48,154 nucleotides of DNA from Lysinibacillus halotolerans. Its GTDB lineage: Bacteria; Bacillota; Bacilli; Bacillales_A; Planococcaceae. The translations under genes and the position numbers were made by a program. Shown piece after piece: positions 8,409 to 18,323 of the stretch. The notes under the pieces were generated by a model, which worked only from the letters and a program-made list of their open reading frames with translations, was not told the origin of the DNA and did no database searches. The stretch is from NCBI RefSeq assembly GCF_003711845.1, contig NZ_RHLQ01000026.1, forward strand, positions 1-48,154, given 5' to 3'. Position 1 is the first letter of the stretch, and every line of letters starts with the position of its first letter.

Positions 8409-9098
8409 TTATTCTTTTTTTAATATGTACCTTCTTTCCGGTCTACCAACTGTTCCATAAATTAAATCTGTATAGGCTTTATTGTCAGCTACTAAATGTT
8501 CTAAATAACGCCTTGCCGTCGAGCGACTAATTCCTAAATCTTTTCCTAACGTTTCAGCAGTTACCCCTTTTTCACATGTACCTAAATATTGATATACTTT
8601 CGATTTCGTAATCGCATCGATCCCTTTTGGTGTTAAATCATCCCATCTTTGTGCTTCTTTCGTAGAAGCCCAAATCTCTTTAATTTCATGTTCTTCCAGA
8701 TGGGCATTTTTTTCAAGTAGCAATCTCTTAGAACGATATGATTCTAAACTTTCCTTAAATTTATCAAATGTAAGCGGTTTTAATAAATAGTCTACTACAC
8801 CACCATGAAAGGCTTTTTTTAAGATTTCTGTTTCAGATGCTGCAGTTATAAAAATTGTGTCCGTCTCAGGACTATTTATTTTAATATATTCTAAAATGTC
8901 TGTCCCTAATTTATCAGGAAAATAGACATCTAATAAAACTAAATGTGGATGAAAGGAATCAATCCATTCAAAGGCCTCTTCCGCATTATAAGCAATTCCT
9001 ACATTTTGAAACCCGTCAATTTTTTCAAGAAATTTTTGATGAATGCGTGCAATTCTTTTATCATCCTCAATGATTAAAACTTCTATTATGTCATGCAT
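8409..9098 (-). CDS. Response regulator, CitT/DcuR family
   Basis: This 229-residue regulator has an N-terminal receiver domain (residues 5-120) with acidic EDD at 11-13, the phosphorylation site D57 in HLVLLDVYFP, the threonine/serine in FITAAS, and lysine in YLLKPL. Its C-terminal helix-turn-helix near 175-200 (TAETLGKDLGISRSTARRYL) is the DNA-binding type of CitT, DcuR and MalR. It would activate carboxylate uptake genes when phosphorylated by the kinase encoded upstream. Its start overlaps the kinase stop by eight bases, so the two are translationally coupled. The likely target is the tctCBA promoter just downstream. Confidence 0.9.
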   Translation of the reverse strand: MHDIIEVLIIEDDKRIARIHQKFLEKIDGFQNVGIAYNAEEAFEWIDSFHPHLVLLDVYFPDKLGTDILEYIKINSPETDTIFITAASETEILKKAFHGGVVDYLLKPLTFDKFKESLESYRSKRLLLEKNAHLEEHEIKEIWASTKEAQRWDDLTPKGIDAITKSKVYQYLGTCEKGVTAETLGKDLGISRSTARRYLEHLVADNKAYTDLIYGTVGRPERRYILKKE

Positions 9099-10695
9099 GA
9101 TTAATCCCCCCTTTTTGAATCACGATGATAAATAGTGCTCCCCCTAAATCACCATTTTCAATATATATTTCACCTCCTAGTTCCGCAACATTTTCTTTTA
9201 CTTTTATTAGACCAAACCCATGCTGATTTTCCTCATTTTTTGTTGTTATTCTTTTTTCAAATAAATGATCTTTTATGTCATCGTCAATTCCGTTGCCGCT
9301 ATCTTCAATCTCAATTAAAATTTCCTTTCCATTATCTAGTATTAATATCCTTACTGAACGCTCCTTTTCTTCTAGATGTTCAACAGCTTCAAAGGCATTT
9401 GTTACTAGATTTCCTAAAATCGATACAAAAAGATGTTTTTGTATTGATTTAGGCAACTTTTCTAAAAGGCTATCTTCATCGATAATTAATTTTATTTTCA
9501 ATTCTTTCGCTCGATTATAAAAACCGATTAAAATCCCACTAATTAATGGATCATTAAATCTTTGGGATATAAATTGAATTAAACTCCCTTGTTCCGCCCG
9601 TTCACTATGTATTAAATCCAGTGCCTCATGATAATTTTCTAGCTGGATTAAACCAGAAATCGTATATAAGAAATTATTATATTCATGGGTTTGGGCACGT
9701 AATGCTTCGGCATATTTTTTTACTTGGGAAAGTTCCAGTGCTAAACGATCAATTTCCGATTGTAAACGGAAGCTTGAAACAGCACCGACTACTTTATCAC
9801 CATTTAAAATAGGGATTCGATTTACAACGGTTTTCTTTCCAGCTATAATCATCGGTCGATCCAACTGTCTTTCACCGGTAGATAGAACCTCAAATAAATG
9901 GGAGTTCGGAATTACTTCACGTATGTCTTTGCCGACTAATGGAACATCTTCGCTAATAGACAATGTTTTGTGAGCTGCCGAATTGACAACCGTAATCGTC
10001 CCTTTATGATCCACCATAATAATTCCTTCTCGTACGGATTCAATAAGGGCATTTTGTTGTTTTAACAGCTCGGCGATTTCGATTGGTTCGTAATCTAGTA
10101 GTTCCTTTTTTAAACGTTTTGATAGAAGGGACGAGAAAATAATTCCTATCATTATACCAAAAATTAAAATATAAACAATATTATCCAAGTATCTTAAAAA
10201 CATTGTACTAAGGTCTGTTTTTAAATATCCAACTGATACAACTCCAATAATTTCGCCTTCATATCCAATGACCGGTGTTTTCCCCCTAATGGCTGGCCCA
10301 AGGGTTCCAGTTGCCTCTGAAATATAAGTTAGTCCCTTTTCTAGCGCATCTTCGTTATCATCTCCGACCATTTTTTGACCGATACGTTCCTCAACTGGAT
10401 GGGCATAACGAATCCCTTCTTCATTCCCAATTACGACATATTCGGCATCGGTTTCCCGTCTTATTTCTTCAGCGATTGGTTGAAGTACTTCTGATGGATT
10501 ATCGGCATAAAAACCTGCAATAATATCCGGACGATTAGCTGTTGTTTTAGCAATTTGTACTGCTTTTAAACCAATTTCATTTTTAATGACACTTGATAAT
10601 GTAAAGTAAAATGAAATGCCAATGGCAACTATAATTAATAAAATAACGAAAATATTATATGTAAATATTTTCGACTGCAACGTATGAGATTTCAT
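9091..10695 (-). CDS. Sensor histidine kinase, CitA/DcuS family
   Basis: The 534-residue kinase has a membrane helix near 13-33, an extracytoplasmic Cache/PAS sensor domain (about 35-170), a second helix near 172-191, a cytoplasmic PAS domain (about 212-310), the dimerisation helix with H337 in RAQTHEYNNFLYTISGLIQL, and a C-terminal ATPase with GNLVTNAFEAVE, DSGNGID and HGFGLIKVKENV. Sensor-domain features include RYAHP near 97 and GTLGPAIRGKTPVIG near 130, both shared with carboxylate sensors CitA and DcuS. The ligand is probably citrate or a related di/tricarboxylate, by family and by linkage to tctCBA. The ATG at 10695 follows GGGAG. Confidence 0.92.
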   Translation of the reverse strand: MKSHTLQSKIFTYNIFVILLIIVAIGISFYFTLSSVIKNEIGLKAVQIAKTTANRPDIIAGFYADNPSEVLQPIAEEIRRETDAEYVVIGNEEGIRYAHPVEERIGQKMVGDDNEDALEKGLTYISEATGTLGPAIRGKTPVIGYEGEIIGVVSVGYLKTDLSTMFLRYLDNIVYILIFGIMIGIIFSSLLSKRLKKELLDYEPIEIAELLKQQNALIESVREGIIMVDHKGTITVVNSAAHKTLSISEDVPLVGKDIREVIPNSHLFEVLSTGERQLDRPMIIAGKKTVVNRIPILNGDKVVGAVSSFRLQSEIDRLALELSQVKKYAEALRAQTHEYNNFLYTISGLIQLENYHEALDLIHSERAEQGSLIQFISQRFNDPLISGILIGFYNRAKELKIKLIIDEDSLLEKLPKSIQKHLFVSILGNLVTNAFEAVEHLEEKERSVRILILDNGKEILIEIEDSGNGIDDDIKDHLFEKRITTKNEENQHGFGLIKVKENVAELGGEIYIENGDLGGALFIIVIQKGGINHA

Positions 10696-10714
10696 CGGTT
10701 CTCCCTAAAAATAA

Positions 10715-10744
10715 AATATAATGAACTATCATCATTATAATCAA
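10715..10744 (-). promoter_or_regulatory. Possible promoter of the kinase/regulator operon
   Basis: On the minus strand TTGATT (10739-10744) and TATATT (10715-10720) are 18 bases apart and lie 20 bases upstream of the kinase start. Confidence 0.4.
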
Positions 10745-10825
10745 CTTAGCGAAAATTTTGTAGGTTTTGATTATTCAGCTAAAAAGCAGTATATGAAAAT
10801 CGCACCCTATTTTTTATACCAAAGC

Positions 10826-10873
10826 AAACAAAAAAACGTATTCATCTACAAAATTGCAGAATGAATACGTTTT
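10826..10873 (-). terminator. Terminator of the pdhABCD operon
   Basis: A 13-bp perfect stem (10833-10845 with 10861-10873) is followed by a T run on the minus strand, directly behind pdhD. Confidence 0.9.
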
Positions 10874-10883
10874 AAACATACTA

Positions 10884-12296
10884 TTATTTTGAAATGATAT
10901 GGATTGGATTGCCAAGTAATACTTCAGCAGTTTCCATTGTAATTTCACCTAATGTTGGGTGTGGGTGAATTGTTAAAGATACATCTTCAGCAGTCATTCC
11001 ACCTTCAATTGCTAAACATAATTCCGAAATCATATCAGAAGCGCCAGCACCAACAATTTGAGCACCTACAAGTAAACCGTCTTCTTTACGAGCTACTAAT
11101 TTTACAAAACCTTCAGTTTGGTTTAAAGCAAGGGCACGACCATTCGCAGCGAATGGGAATTTAGCCACATTTACTTCTAAACCTTCAGCTTTTGCTTGTT
11201 CTTCACTGTAACCAACAGTTGCCATTTCTGGATCTGTGAAACATACAGCTGGAATAGCTAAGTAATCTACGATTGATTTTTCACCAGCGATTGCTTCTGC
11301 AGCTACTTTACCTTCGTAAGAAGCTTTATGAGCAAGTTGTGGTCCAGCAACGATATCACCAATTGCATAAATGTTAGGAATGTTTGTACGGCATTGTTTA
11401 TCAACTTTTAATAAACCACGCTCTGCAAACTCAATACCAATTTGTTCTAAGCCAAGCTCATCCGTGTTTGGACGACGACCTACTGTTACTAATACATAGT
11501 CAGCTTCAACAGTTTTCTCTTCTCCACCAACTTCATAAGTAACAACTACGCCATTTTCGTTTTCAACAACACCTTTAGCAGATGCGTTTACTTCGATTGT
11601 TACACCTTTTTTCTTTAAGCCCTTTTTAACGATTTGAGTCATTTGTTTTTCGAAGCCAGCTAAAATATCTTTACCACCTTCGATAATTGTTACTTCAGTA
11701 CCAAAGTTTGCAAATGCAGAACCTAATTCTGTACCGATATAACCGCCACCGATAACGACTAATTTTTGTGGTAATTCTTTTAAGTTAAGAGCGCCAGTTG
11801 AATTTAAAACGCGATCAGAAAATTTAAATGTTGGAATTTCAACAGGGCGAGAACCTGTAGCTAAAATTGCGTTTTTAAATGTATATGTTTGAGCAGAATC
11901 CCCGTCAATCACACGAACTGTGTTAGCATCAACGAAGTATGCTTCACCTTTAACGATATTTACTTTATTTCCTTTTAATAGGCCTTCTACACCGCCAGTT
12001 AATTTGTTAACAACGCTATTTTTGAAAGCTTGAACTTTTTCAAAATCAAGTTTCACTTCAGAAGCAATAACTCCCATATCTTCTGAATGTTTAGCATGTT
12101 CAAAACGGTGACCAACAGAAATTAAAGCTTTTGAAGGAATACATCCTACGTTTAAGCAAACGCCACCTAATACATCTTTTTCTACAATTGTTACTTTTTG
12201 TCCAGTTTGAGCTGCACGAATTGCGGCTACATAACCACCAGGGCCTGCTCCAACGACTAAAGTATCAATTTCAATTGCGAAATCTCCTACTACCAT
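10884..12296 (-). CDS. pdhD: Dihydrolipoyl dehydrogenase (E3) PdhD
   Basis: The E3 flavoprotein reoxidises dihydrolipoamide on E2 with NAD+ in the pyruvate dehydrogenase complex. The 470-residue sequence shows the FAD-binding [10 protein letters not shown] near 16, the redox disulfide C47/C52 in [13 protein letters not shown], the NAD-binding [14 protein letters not shown] near 182, a second FAD segment with YAIGDI, and the C-terminal HPHPTLGE with catalytic histidine at about 446 and glutamate at 451. It is near-identical in layout to B. subtilis PdhD, including the MVVGDF start. It is the last gene of pdhABCD, four bases after pdhC, followed by a strong terminator. The same E3 may serve other 2-oxoacid complexes. 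Confidence 0.96.
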   Translation of the reverse strand: MVVGDFAIEIDTLVVGAGPGGYVAAIRAAQTGQKVTIVEKDVLGGVCLNVGCIPSKALISVGHRFEHAKHSEDMGVIASEVKLDFEKVQAFKNSVVNKLTGGVEGLLKGNKVNIVKGEAYFVDANTVRVIDGDSAQTYTFKNAILATGSRPVEIPTFKFSDRVLNSTGALNLKELPQKLVVIGGGYIGTELGSAFANFGTEVTIIEGGKDILAGFEKQMTQIVKKGLKKKGVTIEVNASAKGVVENENGVVVTYEVGGEEKTVEADYVLVTVGRRPNTDELGLEQIGIEFAERGLLKVDKQCRTNIPNIYAIGDIVAGPQLAHKASYEGKVAAEAIAGEKSIVDYLAIPAVCFTDPEMATVGYSEEQAKAEGLEVNVAKFPFAANGRALALNQTEGFVKLVARKEDGLLVGAQIVGAGASDMISELCLAIEGGMTAEDVSLTIHPHPTLGEITMETAEVLLGNPIHIISK

Positions 12297-12299
12297 TTT

Positions 12300-13661
12300 T
12301 TACGCCTCCATTAATAAAAGTTCCGGGTCACTGAGCAAACGTTTTAAATGATTTAAAGCATTTTGCGCTGTGGCGCCGTCGATCATACGATGATCAAAGC
12401 TCAATGATAATGCTAACACAGGTGCCCCTACAATTTCACCATTTTTTATTACAGGTTTTTCTGAAATTCTTCCAATTCCTAAAATTGCTACTTCAGGATG
12501 GTTAATGACAGGAGTAAACCATTGACCTCCAGCAGAACCAATATTCGTGATCGAACATGTTCCACCTTTCATGTCATTTGGTGAAAGTTTTCCTTCACGA
12601 GCTTTTGTTGCAAGTTCATTAATTTCCGAAGAAATTTTGAAAATGGACTTGCGGTCAGCATGTTTTACAACTGGTACAAGTAATCCTTTTTCTGTATCGG
12701 CTGCAATACCAATATTATAATAGTGCTTTTGAATAATTTCATTTGTCGCGTCATCGAATGAACGATTTAAGTCTGGGAATTCACGTAAAGTGGAAACTAA
12801 TGCTTTCACCACGTAAGGTAAGTAAGTTAGTTTAATTCCTTTTTCTAAAGCAATATTTTTAAATTTCTTACGATGGGCAACTAATTCAGTTACATCTACT
12901 TCGTCCATTAACGTAACGTGAGGCGCCGTTTGTTTAGAATGAACCATTGCTTTTGCAATCGCTTTTCGAATACCAGAAATTTTTTCACGTGTTTCAGGGA
13001 ATTCTCCTTCAAAGCTAACGGGTGCTTCGACAGTAGTAGTTGTTGTTTCTAATTTCGTTTCTTCAACCGTTGAATCTGTTTCTGGTTTGCTTTTCGCACC
13101 ACCATTTAAATAGTTATCGATATCAGATTTTAAAATGCGGCCATTTTTTCCTGTTCCGCTCACTAAATGAATATCTACATCGTTTGTTCGAGCATATTTA
13201 CGTACGGATGGCATTGCGATTACACGCTCATTGTTTGCAGTTGCAGCAGCTGTAACTGGCGTTGTCGTTTGCTTTGATTCAGTTTCTTTCGAATCACCTT
13301 CTACTGGTGCTTTTTCTACAGGACCACCGTTTTCTGCTGTACCTTGAACTTGCGCACTCGTAGTAGCGGTAGATTGTTCTTCCTTGTGATGATCATCGCC
13401 TTTAAACTGAAGATTTTCATATCCAGGGGCATCGATACGGATAATAACATCTCCAACGACTGCTACTGAGCCTTCTTCCACGACGATTTCCTCAATTGTT
13501 CCTTCTACTGGTGAAGGCATTTCAACGACTGCTTTATCATTTTGAATCTCACATAGTACATCATCTTCTTGAATTTTGTCACCTGGTTTAACGAACCACT
13601 TTACAATTTCACCTTCATGAATACCTTCTCCAATGTCAGGCATGCGGAATTCAAACGCCAT
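12300..13661 (-). CDS. pdhC: Dihydrolipoamide acetyltransferase (E2) PdhC
   Basis: This 453-residue core subunit of pyruvate dehydrogenase has one lipoyl domain (1-80) with the lipoylated K43 in [15 protein letters not shown] long Thr/Ala/Glu-rich linker (about 90-145) leads to an E1/E3-binding domain (about 150-185, [15 protein letters not shown] to GRILKSDI). A second linker rich in Glu and Thr precedes the catalytic domain, with the active site [12 protein letters not shown] near 420. A single lipoyl domain is normal for Bacillus. The ATG at 13661 follows GAAAGGG. It lies 28 bases after pdhB. Confidence 0.96.
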   Translation of the reverse strand: MAFEFRMPDIGEGIHEGEIVKWFVKPGDKIQEDDVLCEIQNDKAVVEMPSPVEGTIEEIVVEEGSVAVVGDVIIRIDAPGYENLQFKGDDHHKEEQSTATTSAQVQGTAENGGPVEKAPVEGDSKETESKQTTTPVTAAATANNERVIAMPSVRKYARTNDVDIHLVSGTGKNGRILKSDIDNYLNGGAKSKPETDSTVEETKLETTTTTVEAPVSFEGEFPETREKISGIRKAIAKAMVHSKQTAPHVTLMDEVDVTELVAHRKKFKNIALEKGIKLTYLPYVVKALVSTLREFPDLNRSFDDATNEIIQKHYYNIGIAADTEKGLLVPVVKHADRKSIFKISSEINELATKAREGKLSPNDMKGGTCSITNIGSAGGQWFTPVINHPEVAILGIGRISEKPVIKNGEIVGAPVLALSLSFDHRMIDGATAQNALNHLKRLLSDPELLLMEA

Positions 13662-13689
13662 TTATTTCACCCTTTCTATCTACAAATCA

Positions 13690-14667
13690 TTAGAATGTTA
13701 AAACTTTTTTCGCTGTTTCTAAAATATCTTTATAATTCGGTAACCAAATATTTTCAGCTTGTGGGAATGGATATACTGTATCAGGAGCTGCTACACGTAA
13801 AACCGGTGCTTCTAAACTTAAAATAGCACGCTCTGTAATTTCAGCTACGACATTCGCCGCAATACCAGCTTGTTTTTGAGCTTCTTGTACAACGATTGCA
13901 CGGTTTGTTTTTTCAACAGACGCAATAATTGTATCAATATCAAGCGGTTGAATCGTGCGTAAGTCAATCACTTCTACTGAGTATCCTTCTTTTTCAAGCT
14001 CTTCAGCTGCTTTTAAACTTTCATGAACCATTAAGCCGTATGCGATAATCGTTAAATCTTTCCCTTCACGTTTCACATCAGCTTTACCAAGTGGTATTGT
14101 ATAAGACTCTTCTGGTACCTCTTCACGTACTGAACGATATAGTTTTAAATGCTCTAAGAAAATAACTGGATCATTATCACGAATAGATGAAATAAGTAAC
14201 CCTTTCGCATCGTAAGGAGTTGAAGGGATGACAACTTTTAATCCAGGCTGTTGAGCCATTAAACCTTCTAAACTATCAGAGTGCATTTCAGGTGTATGAA
14301 CGCCACCACCGAAAGGCGAACGGATTGTCACTGGCATCGCATAAGTATTGCCTGTTCGATAACGGTAACGAGCTAACTGACCGTTAATTGAATCCATTAC
14401 TTCATATACGAAACCGAAAAATTGAATTTCAGGAACTGGTCGAAAACCTGTTAATGATAACCCGACTGCTAACCCACCAATTCCAGATTCAGCTAGCGGT
14501 GTATCAAATACACGATCGGCGCCAAATTCATTTTGAAGGCCTTCCGTTGCACGGAATACCCCACCGTTTACACCTACGTCCTCACCGAACACTAAAACAT
14601 TCTCATCGTCTTTTAGTTCGCAACGTAGTGCATCCGTAATTGCTTGAATCATTGTCATTTGTGCCAT
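13690..14667 (-). CDS. pdhB: Pyruvate dehydrogenase E1 component, beta subunit PdhB
   Basis: The beta chain of the heterotetrameric E1 helps bind thiamine diphosphate and decarboxylates pyruvate with PdhA. The 325-residue sequence shows the family start [34 protein letters not shown] with the conserved glutamate that contacts the cofactor, [34 protein letters not shown] and the C-terminal [11 protein letters not shown]. It begins three bases after the pdhA stop, typical of strict coupling in a stoichiometric complex. Confidence 0.96.
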   Translation of the reverse strand: MAQMTMIQAITDALRCELKDDENVLVFGEDVGVNGGVFRATEGLQNEFGADRVFDTPLAESGIGGLAVGLSLTGFRPVPEIQFFGFVYEVMDSINGQLARYRYRTGNTYAMPVTIRSPFGGGVHTPEMHSDSLEGLMAQQPGLKVVIPSTPYDAKGLLISSIRDNDPVIFLEHLKLYRSVREEVPEESYTIPLGKADVKREGKDLTIIAYGLMVHESLKAAEELEKEGYSVEVIDLRTIQPLDIDTIIASVEKTNRAIVVQEAQKQAGIAANVVAEITERAILSLEAPVLRVAAPDTVYPFPQAENIWLPNYKDILETAKKVLTF

Positions 14668-14670
14668 AGG

Positions 14671-15807
<1,137 letters not shown>

Positions 15808-15833
15808 TTAAAATTTCTCTCAAAAAAAATAGT

Positions 15834-15881
15834 ACAATATATTGTTAGATTGAGTATATAAAAATAATTTCATTCGGTCAA
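15834..15881 (-). promoter_or_regulatory. pdhA promoter with a palindrome at the transcription start
   Basis: On the minus strand TTGACC (15876-15881) and TATACT (15853-15858) are 17 bases apart, five of six matches each. Just downstream, around the expected start, is the perfect palindrome ACAATATATTGT (15834-15845), a candidate operator. The remaining span up to def (to 16177) is AT-rich with no clear second element. Confidence 0.7.
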
Positions 15882-16177
15882 TCATTGATTATTGTTTAAT
15901 TTACACTTTTTTTCTCAAATTCTTATTTTCTCTCCAAAATCAATCTGTTATACCGAAAAAGAGAACTGTATTATAACAGAACATTTCAACTTAACATTTC
16001 ATTTGTTTTCATTACATAATTTTTCTAAAATTATCATTCCTTCATTTTTATATTTACATATACTGTTATAGTTAAACTTTTCTAAAGCAAAAAAGTAAAA
16101 CATATGATATTTTTAAAATATAATCGTCAGTTTTGTATACTTTAATTACATAGTAGCTGTTGAAAGGAAGAATAAAT

Positions 16178-16735
16178 ATGATTTTAATGAAAGATATTAT
16201 TCGTGAAGGTCATCCATCATTACGAACAAGAGCAGAGGAAGTGACATTTCCTTTAACTGAAGATGATCGTAAACTTGCCTCTGACCTATTGGAATATTTA
16301 ATCAATAGTCAAAATCCAGAGATTGCTGAAAAATATGGTCTTCGTCCTGGTATTGGTTTAGCTGCCAATCAAGTCAATCAACTAAAAAGAATGTTCGCCT
16401 TACATGTAGAAGATGATAAAGGGGAACTTTATAGTTTTGTTGCAATCAACCCAAAAATCGTCAGTCATTCTGTAGAAAAAACTTATATACCTTCAGGTGA
16501 AGGTTGTTTATCCGTCGATCGTGAAATACCTGGCTATGTTCCTCGTTATGCACGAATCACTGCTAAATTTTATACAGTTGATGGTGAAGAAAAGAAAATT
16601 CGTTTAAATGGTTTACCAGCCGTTGCATTCCAACATGAATTAGATCATTTAAATGGTGTGATGTTCTACGATCACATTAATGAAGAAAATCCTTTCGCTC
16701 AAGTACCGGATTCATTCCCACTTAACGGTGAATAA
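16178..16735 (+). CDS. def: Peptide deformylase (DefB/YkrB type)
   Basis: The enzyme removes the N-formyl group from new proteins using a metal ion. The 185-residue sequence has the three deformylase motifs: GIGLAANQ (58-65), EGCLS (108-112, metal ligand C110) and QHELDH (152-157, ligands H153 and H157 with catalytic E154). It has the insertion typical of the Gram-positive type-2 class and resembles B. subtilis DefB closely. The start is ATG at 16178, seven bases behind AAAGGAAG; the TTG at 16160 lies before that site. Motif 1 has Asn where Pro is more usual (AANQ instead of AAPQ). It is divergent from pdhA, as in B. subtilis. Confidence 0.95.
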   Translation: MILMKDIIREGHPSLRTRAEEVTFPLTEDDRKLASDLLEYLINSQNPEIAEKYGLRPGIGLAANQVNQLKRMFALHVEDDKGELYSFVAINPKIVSHSVEKTYIPSGEGCLSVDREIPGYVPRYARITAKFYTVDGEEKKIRLNGLPAVAFQHELDHLNGVMFYDHINEENPFAQVPDSFPLNGE

Positions 16736-16741
16736 TAGATA

Positions 16742-16769
16742 AAGGAGGTGTCTTATAAGACACCTCCTT
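16742..16769. terminator. Perfect 28-base palindrome after def
   Basis: Arms 16742-16755 and 16756-16769 are exact complements. It acts as a hairpin behind def, but the T run is poor on both sides, so termination may be partial. Confidence 0.7.
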
Positions 16770-16857
16770 CATTATTAACAAAATATTTTAATTATAGTCT
16801 AGGTAGGTATCAATGTCCTACATAAACTAATAATAAATAACAATGTTTCATTTGAAT

Positions 16858-17628
16858 CTATATAATTCGAAGCTCTTTCATCGCTTTAGACAAACCATCA
16901 TTATCAACATGATCCGCAATGTAAGTAGCTACCCTTTTTGTTTGCTCGTGGCCATTTCCCATCGCAACAGATGTCCCAACAGCTTGTAGCATTTCAATAT
17001 CATTCAAACCATCTCCGAATGCGATGGAATTTTCAATCGGAATATTCATTTTCTCCAATAATTTTTTTATCCCTCTCGCCTTCGATCCGTCTTTCGGAAT
17101 AATATCACAGGAATATCGATGCCATCTAATAAATTTCACTTCCGGAAAAGTCTCATGGTAAACTTTTTCGTCTTTTTCTTCAATAAAAATAAGCGTTTGG
17201 TATACCTCAGCATTTTCATAAAAGGAAGGGTTTGAGACAGGATAAGGGTATTGAAGTGTATTTATACTTTCTTCTATAAATGGGTTTCCTTCAACAGAAG
17301 CAATCATTTCTTTATCATCTAAGAAAACAACCGGATGATTTCTTTTGTGACCGAATTCAATAATTTTAGATAAATACTCTTTCGGAACGCTATCTGTATA
17401 GATGACCTTCCCTTTATAGACGACATATTGGCCATTAAACGTAACGTATGTATCAATATTTAACTCCTCTAAAATACTTTGAATCATAAAGGGCGCTCTA
17501 CCTGTCGCAATAGCAATTTCATACCCATTTTGTCGGGCTCGCTCTATAGCTTCTTTGGCAGAATTCGGTATTTCCTTCCTCGTATTATAAAGTGTTCCAT
17601 CAACATCAAAAAATAGTATGTTTGTCAT
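16858..17628 (-). CDS. ykrA: Cof-type HAD phosphatase YkrA
   Basis: This 256-residue cytoplasmic hydrolase is of the HAD-IIB (Cof) family. It has the nucleophile motif FFDVDGTLYNT (D8, D10), motif II in IAIATGRAP near 38-46, a cap domain in the middle, and motifs III/IV in DGSKARGIKKLL and IAFGDGLNDIEMLQAVG near 210. Family members dephosphorylate sugar phosphates, flavin or nucleotide intermediates; the substrate here is not readable. The ATG at 17628 follows GAGAGGG. Position between def and rpoY-rnjA is as in B. subtilis ykrA. Confidence 0.9.
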   Translation of the reverse strand: MTNILFFDVDGTLYNTRKEIPNSAKEAIERARQNGYEIAIATGRAPFMIQSILEELNIDTYVTFNGQYVVYKGKVIYTDSVPKEYLSKIIEFGHKRNHPVVFLDDKEMIASVEGNPFIEESINTLQYPYPVSNPSFYENAEVYQTLIFIEEKDEKVYHETFPEVKFIRWHRYSCDIIPKDGSKARGIKKLLEKMNIPIENSIAFGDGLNDIEMLQAVGTSVAMGNGHEQTKRVATYIADHVDNDGLSKAMKELRII

Positions 17629-17652
17629 GTCAAAACCCTCTCAATGCATATT

Positions 17653-17700
17653 TATATGTAAATGAAAAATACTTTACATATAGAAAAATAACAGTATAAT
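17653..17700 (+). promoter_or_regulatory. Promoter with overlapping 10-10-10 inverted repeat
   Basis: TTTACA (17673-17678) and a perfect TATAAT (17695-17700) are 16 bases apart and lie 21 bases upstream of the small ATG at 17722. A perfect 10-bp inverted repeat (17653-17662 with 17673-17682, 10-base spacer) covers the -35 box, as an operator for a dimeric repressor would. It lies between divergent ykrA and the peptide gene. Confidence 0.7.
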
Positions 17701-17721
17701 GAACTTAAGGAGTGATGTGCC

Positions 17722-17793
17722 ATGTTAAAACGACTCAAAAAGAAAATTTTGAAACGATTAAATGGCATCCTCGGAAAAAAATCAATTGCTTAA
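17722..17793 (+). CDS. 23-residue cationic amphipathic peptide
   Basis: I do not recognise this gene. It starts with ATG nine bases behind AAGGAG, reads MLKRLKKKILKRLNG followed by ILGKKSIA, and stops at TAA, which abuts an intrinsic terminator. It has nine Lys/Arg and no acidic residue. On a helical wheel Leu2, Leu5, Ile9, Leu10, Leu13, Ile16 and Leu17 fall in one arc of about 140 degrees, with most charges opposite. This is the pattern of membrane-surface helices such as phenol-soluble modulins, SpoVM-like curvature sensors and antimicrobial peptides. There is no signal peptide. A basic RNA- or protein-binding peptide is the alternative. The completeness of the unit (operator-like repeat, promoter, ribosome site, terminator) argues it is real. 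Confidence 0.65.
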   Translation: MLKRLKKKILKRLNGILGKKSIA

Positions 17794-17820
17794 GCCCTTC
17801 AAAATCGAAGGGCTTTTCTT
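17794..17820 (+). terminator. Terminator of the small peptide gene
   Basis: The stem GCCCTTC/GAAGGGC (17794-17800 with 17807-17813) and a 6-base loop are followed by TTTTCTTT. It starts at the base after the peptide stop codon. Confidence 0.9.
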
Positions 17821-17880
17821 TATTTTAAAGGAGACGCATGATAATATAAAGGAAATGCATCATTTAAAAGATTAGAGACA

Positions 17881-17979
17881 TTTATCTTTCTTCAAAACAA
17901 GACTCTTCAACCAATTGATGGTAATATGGAGACAGGTGTTTTCAATGTTTAAATAGTCTATTTACTGAAGAAAGATAAA
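17881..17979. repeat. 14-bp perfect inverted repeat in the rpoY-rnjA leader
   Basis: TTTATCTTTCTTCA (17881-17894) and its exact complement (17966-17979) enclose 71 bases that contain smaller possible stems. It lies 130 bases upstream of rpoY, outside any frame I can support. It could be a structured 5' leader or the remnant of a small mobile element. No clear promoter was found between it and rpoY. Confidence 0.55.
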
Positions 17980-18108
17980 GCTTCTAGAAAATGTCGTAGA
18001 TTTTAGTATATGATTGAGCCAATATTCTGCTATATTTTCTAAGGCACAATGGAATTTTTAAAATCTAGTCGATGCAAGAAAATGTACGTTAATTAAAGGA
18101 GAGAAAAT

Positions 18109-18318
18109 ATGATTTACAAAGTTTATTATCAAGAAAATGCTTTAGAGGTACCAGTTCGCGAAAATACAAAGAGTCTTTATTTAGAAGCATCTTCTGAAAG
18201 AGAAGTCCGCGAGTATTTAAAAGACCGTAACTACAACATTGAATATATTCAATTGCTAGAGGGCAACTATTTAGAGTATGAAAAAAATAGCCCGAACTTC
18301 CGCTTGGAGAACGCTTAA
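18109..18318 (+). CDS. rpoY: RNA polymerase epsilon subunit RpoY
   Basis: This 69-residue protein matches the Firmicute-specific epsilon subunit (YkzG, formerly DUF1447): [20 protein letters not shown] at the N-terminus and [20 protein letters not shown] in the middle. RpoY binds near the secondary channel of RNA polymerase; a phage-defence or fine-tuning role has been proposed. The ATG at 18109 follows AAAGGAGAG. rnjA begins five bases after its stop, the conserved rpoY-rnjA pairing. Confidence 0.95.
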   Translation: MIYKVYYQENALEVPVRENTKSLYLEASSEREVREYLKDRNYNIEYIQLLEGNYLEYEKNSPNFRLENA

Positions 18319-18323
18319 TATTT

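Noticed and set aside
12131-14639. Plus-strand frames inside pdhB, pdhC and pdhD
   Set aside because: They are antisense shadows rich in Leu, Gln and His, without ribosome sites or family motifs, lying over well-supported genes.
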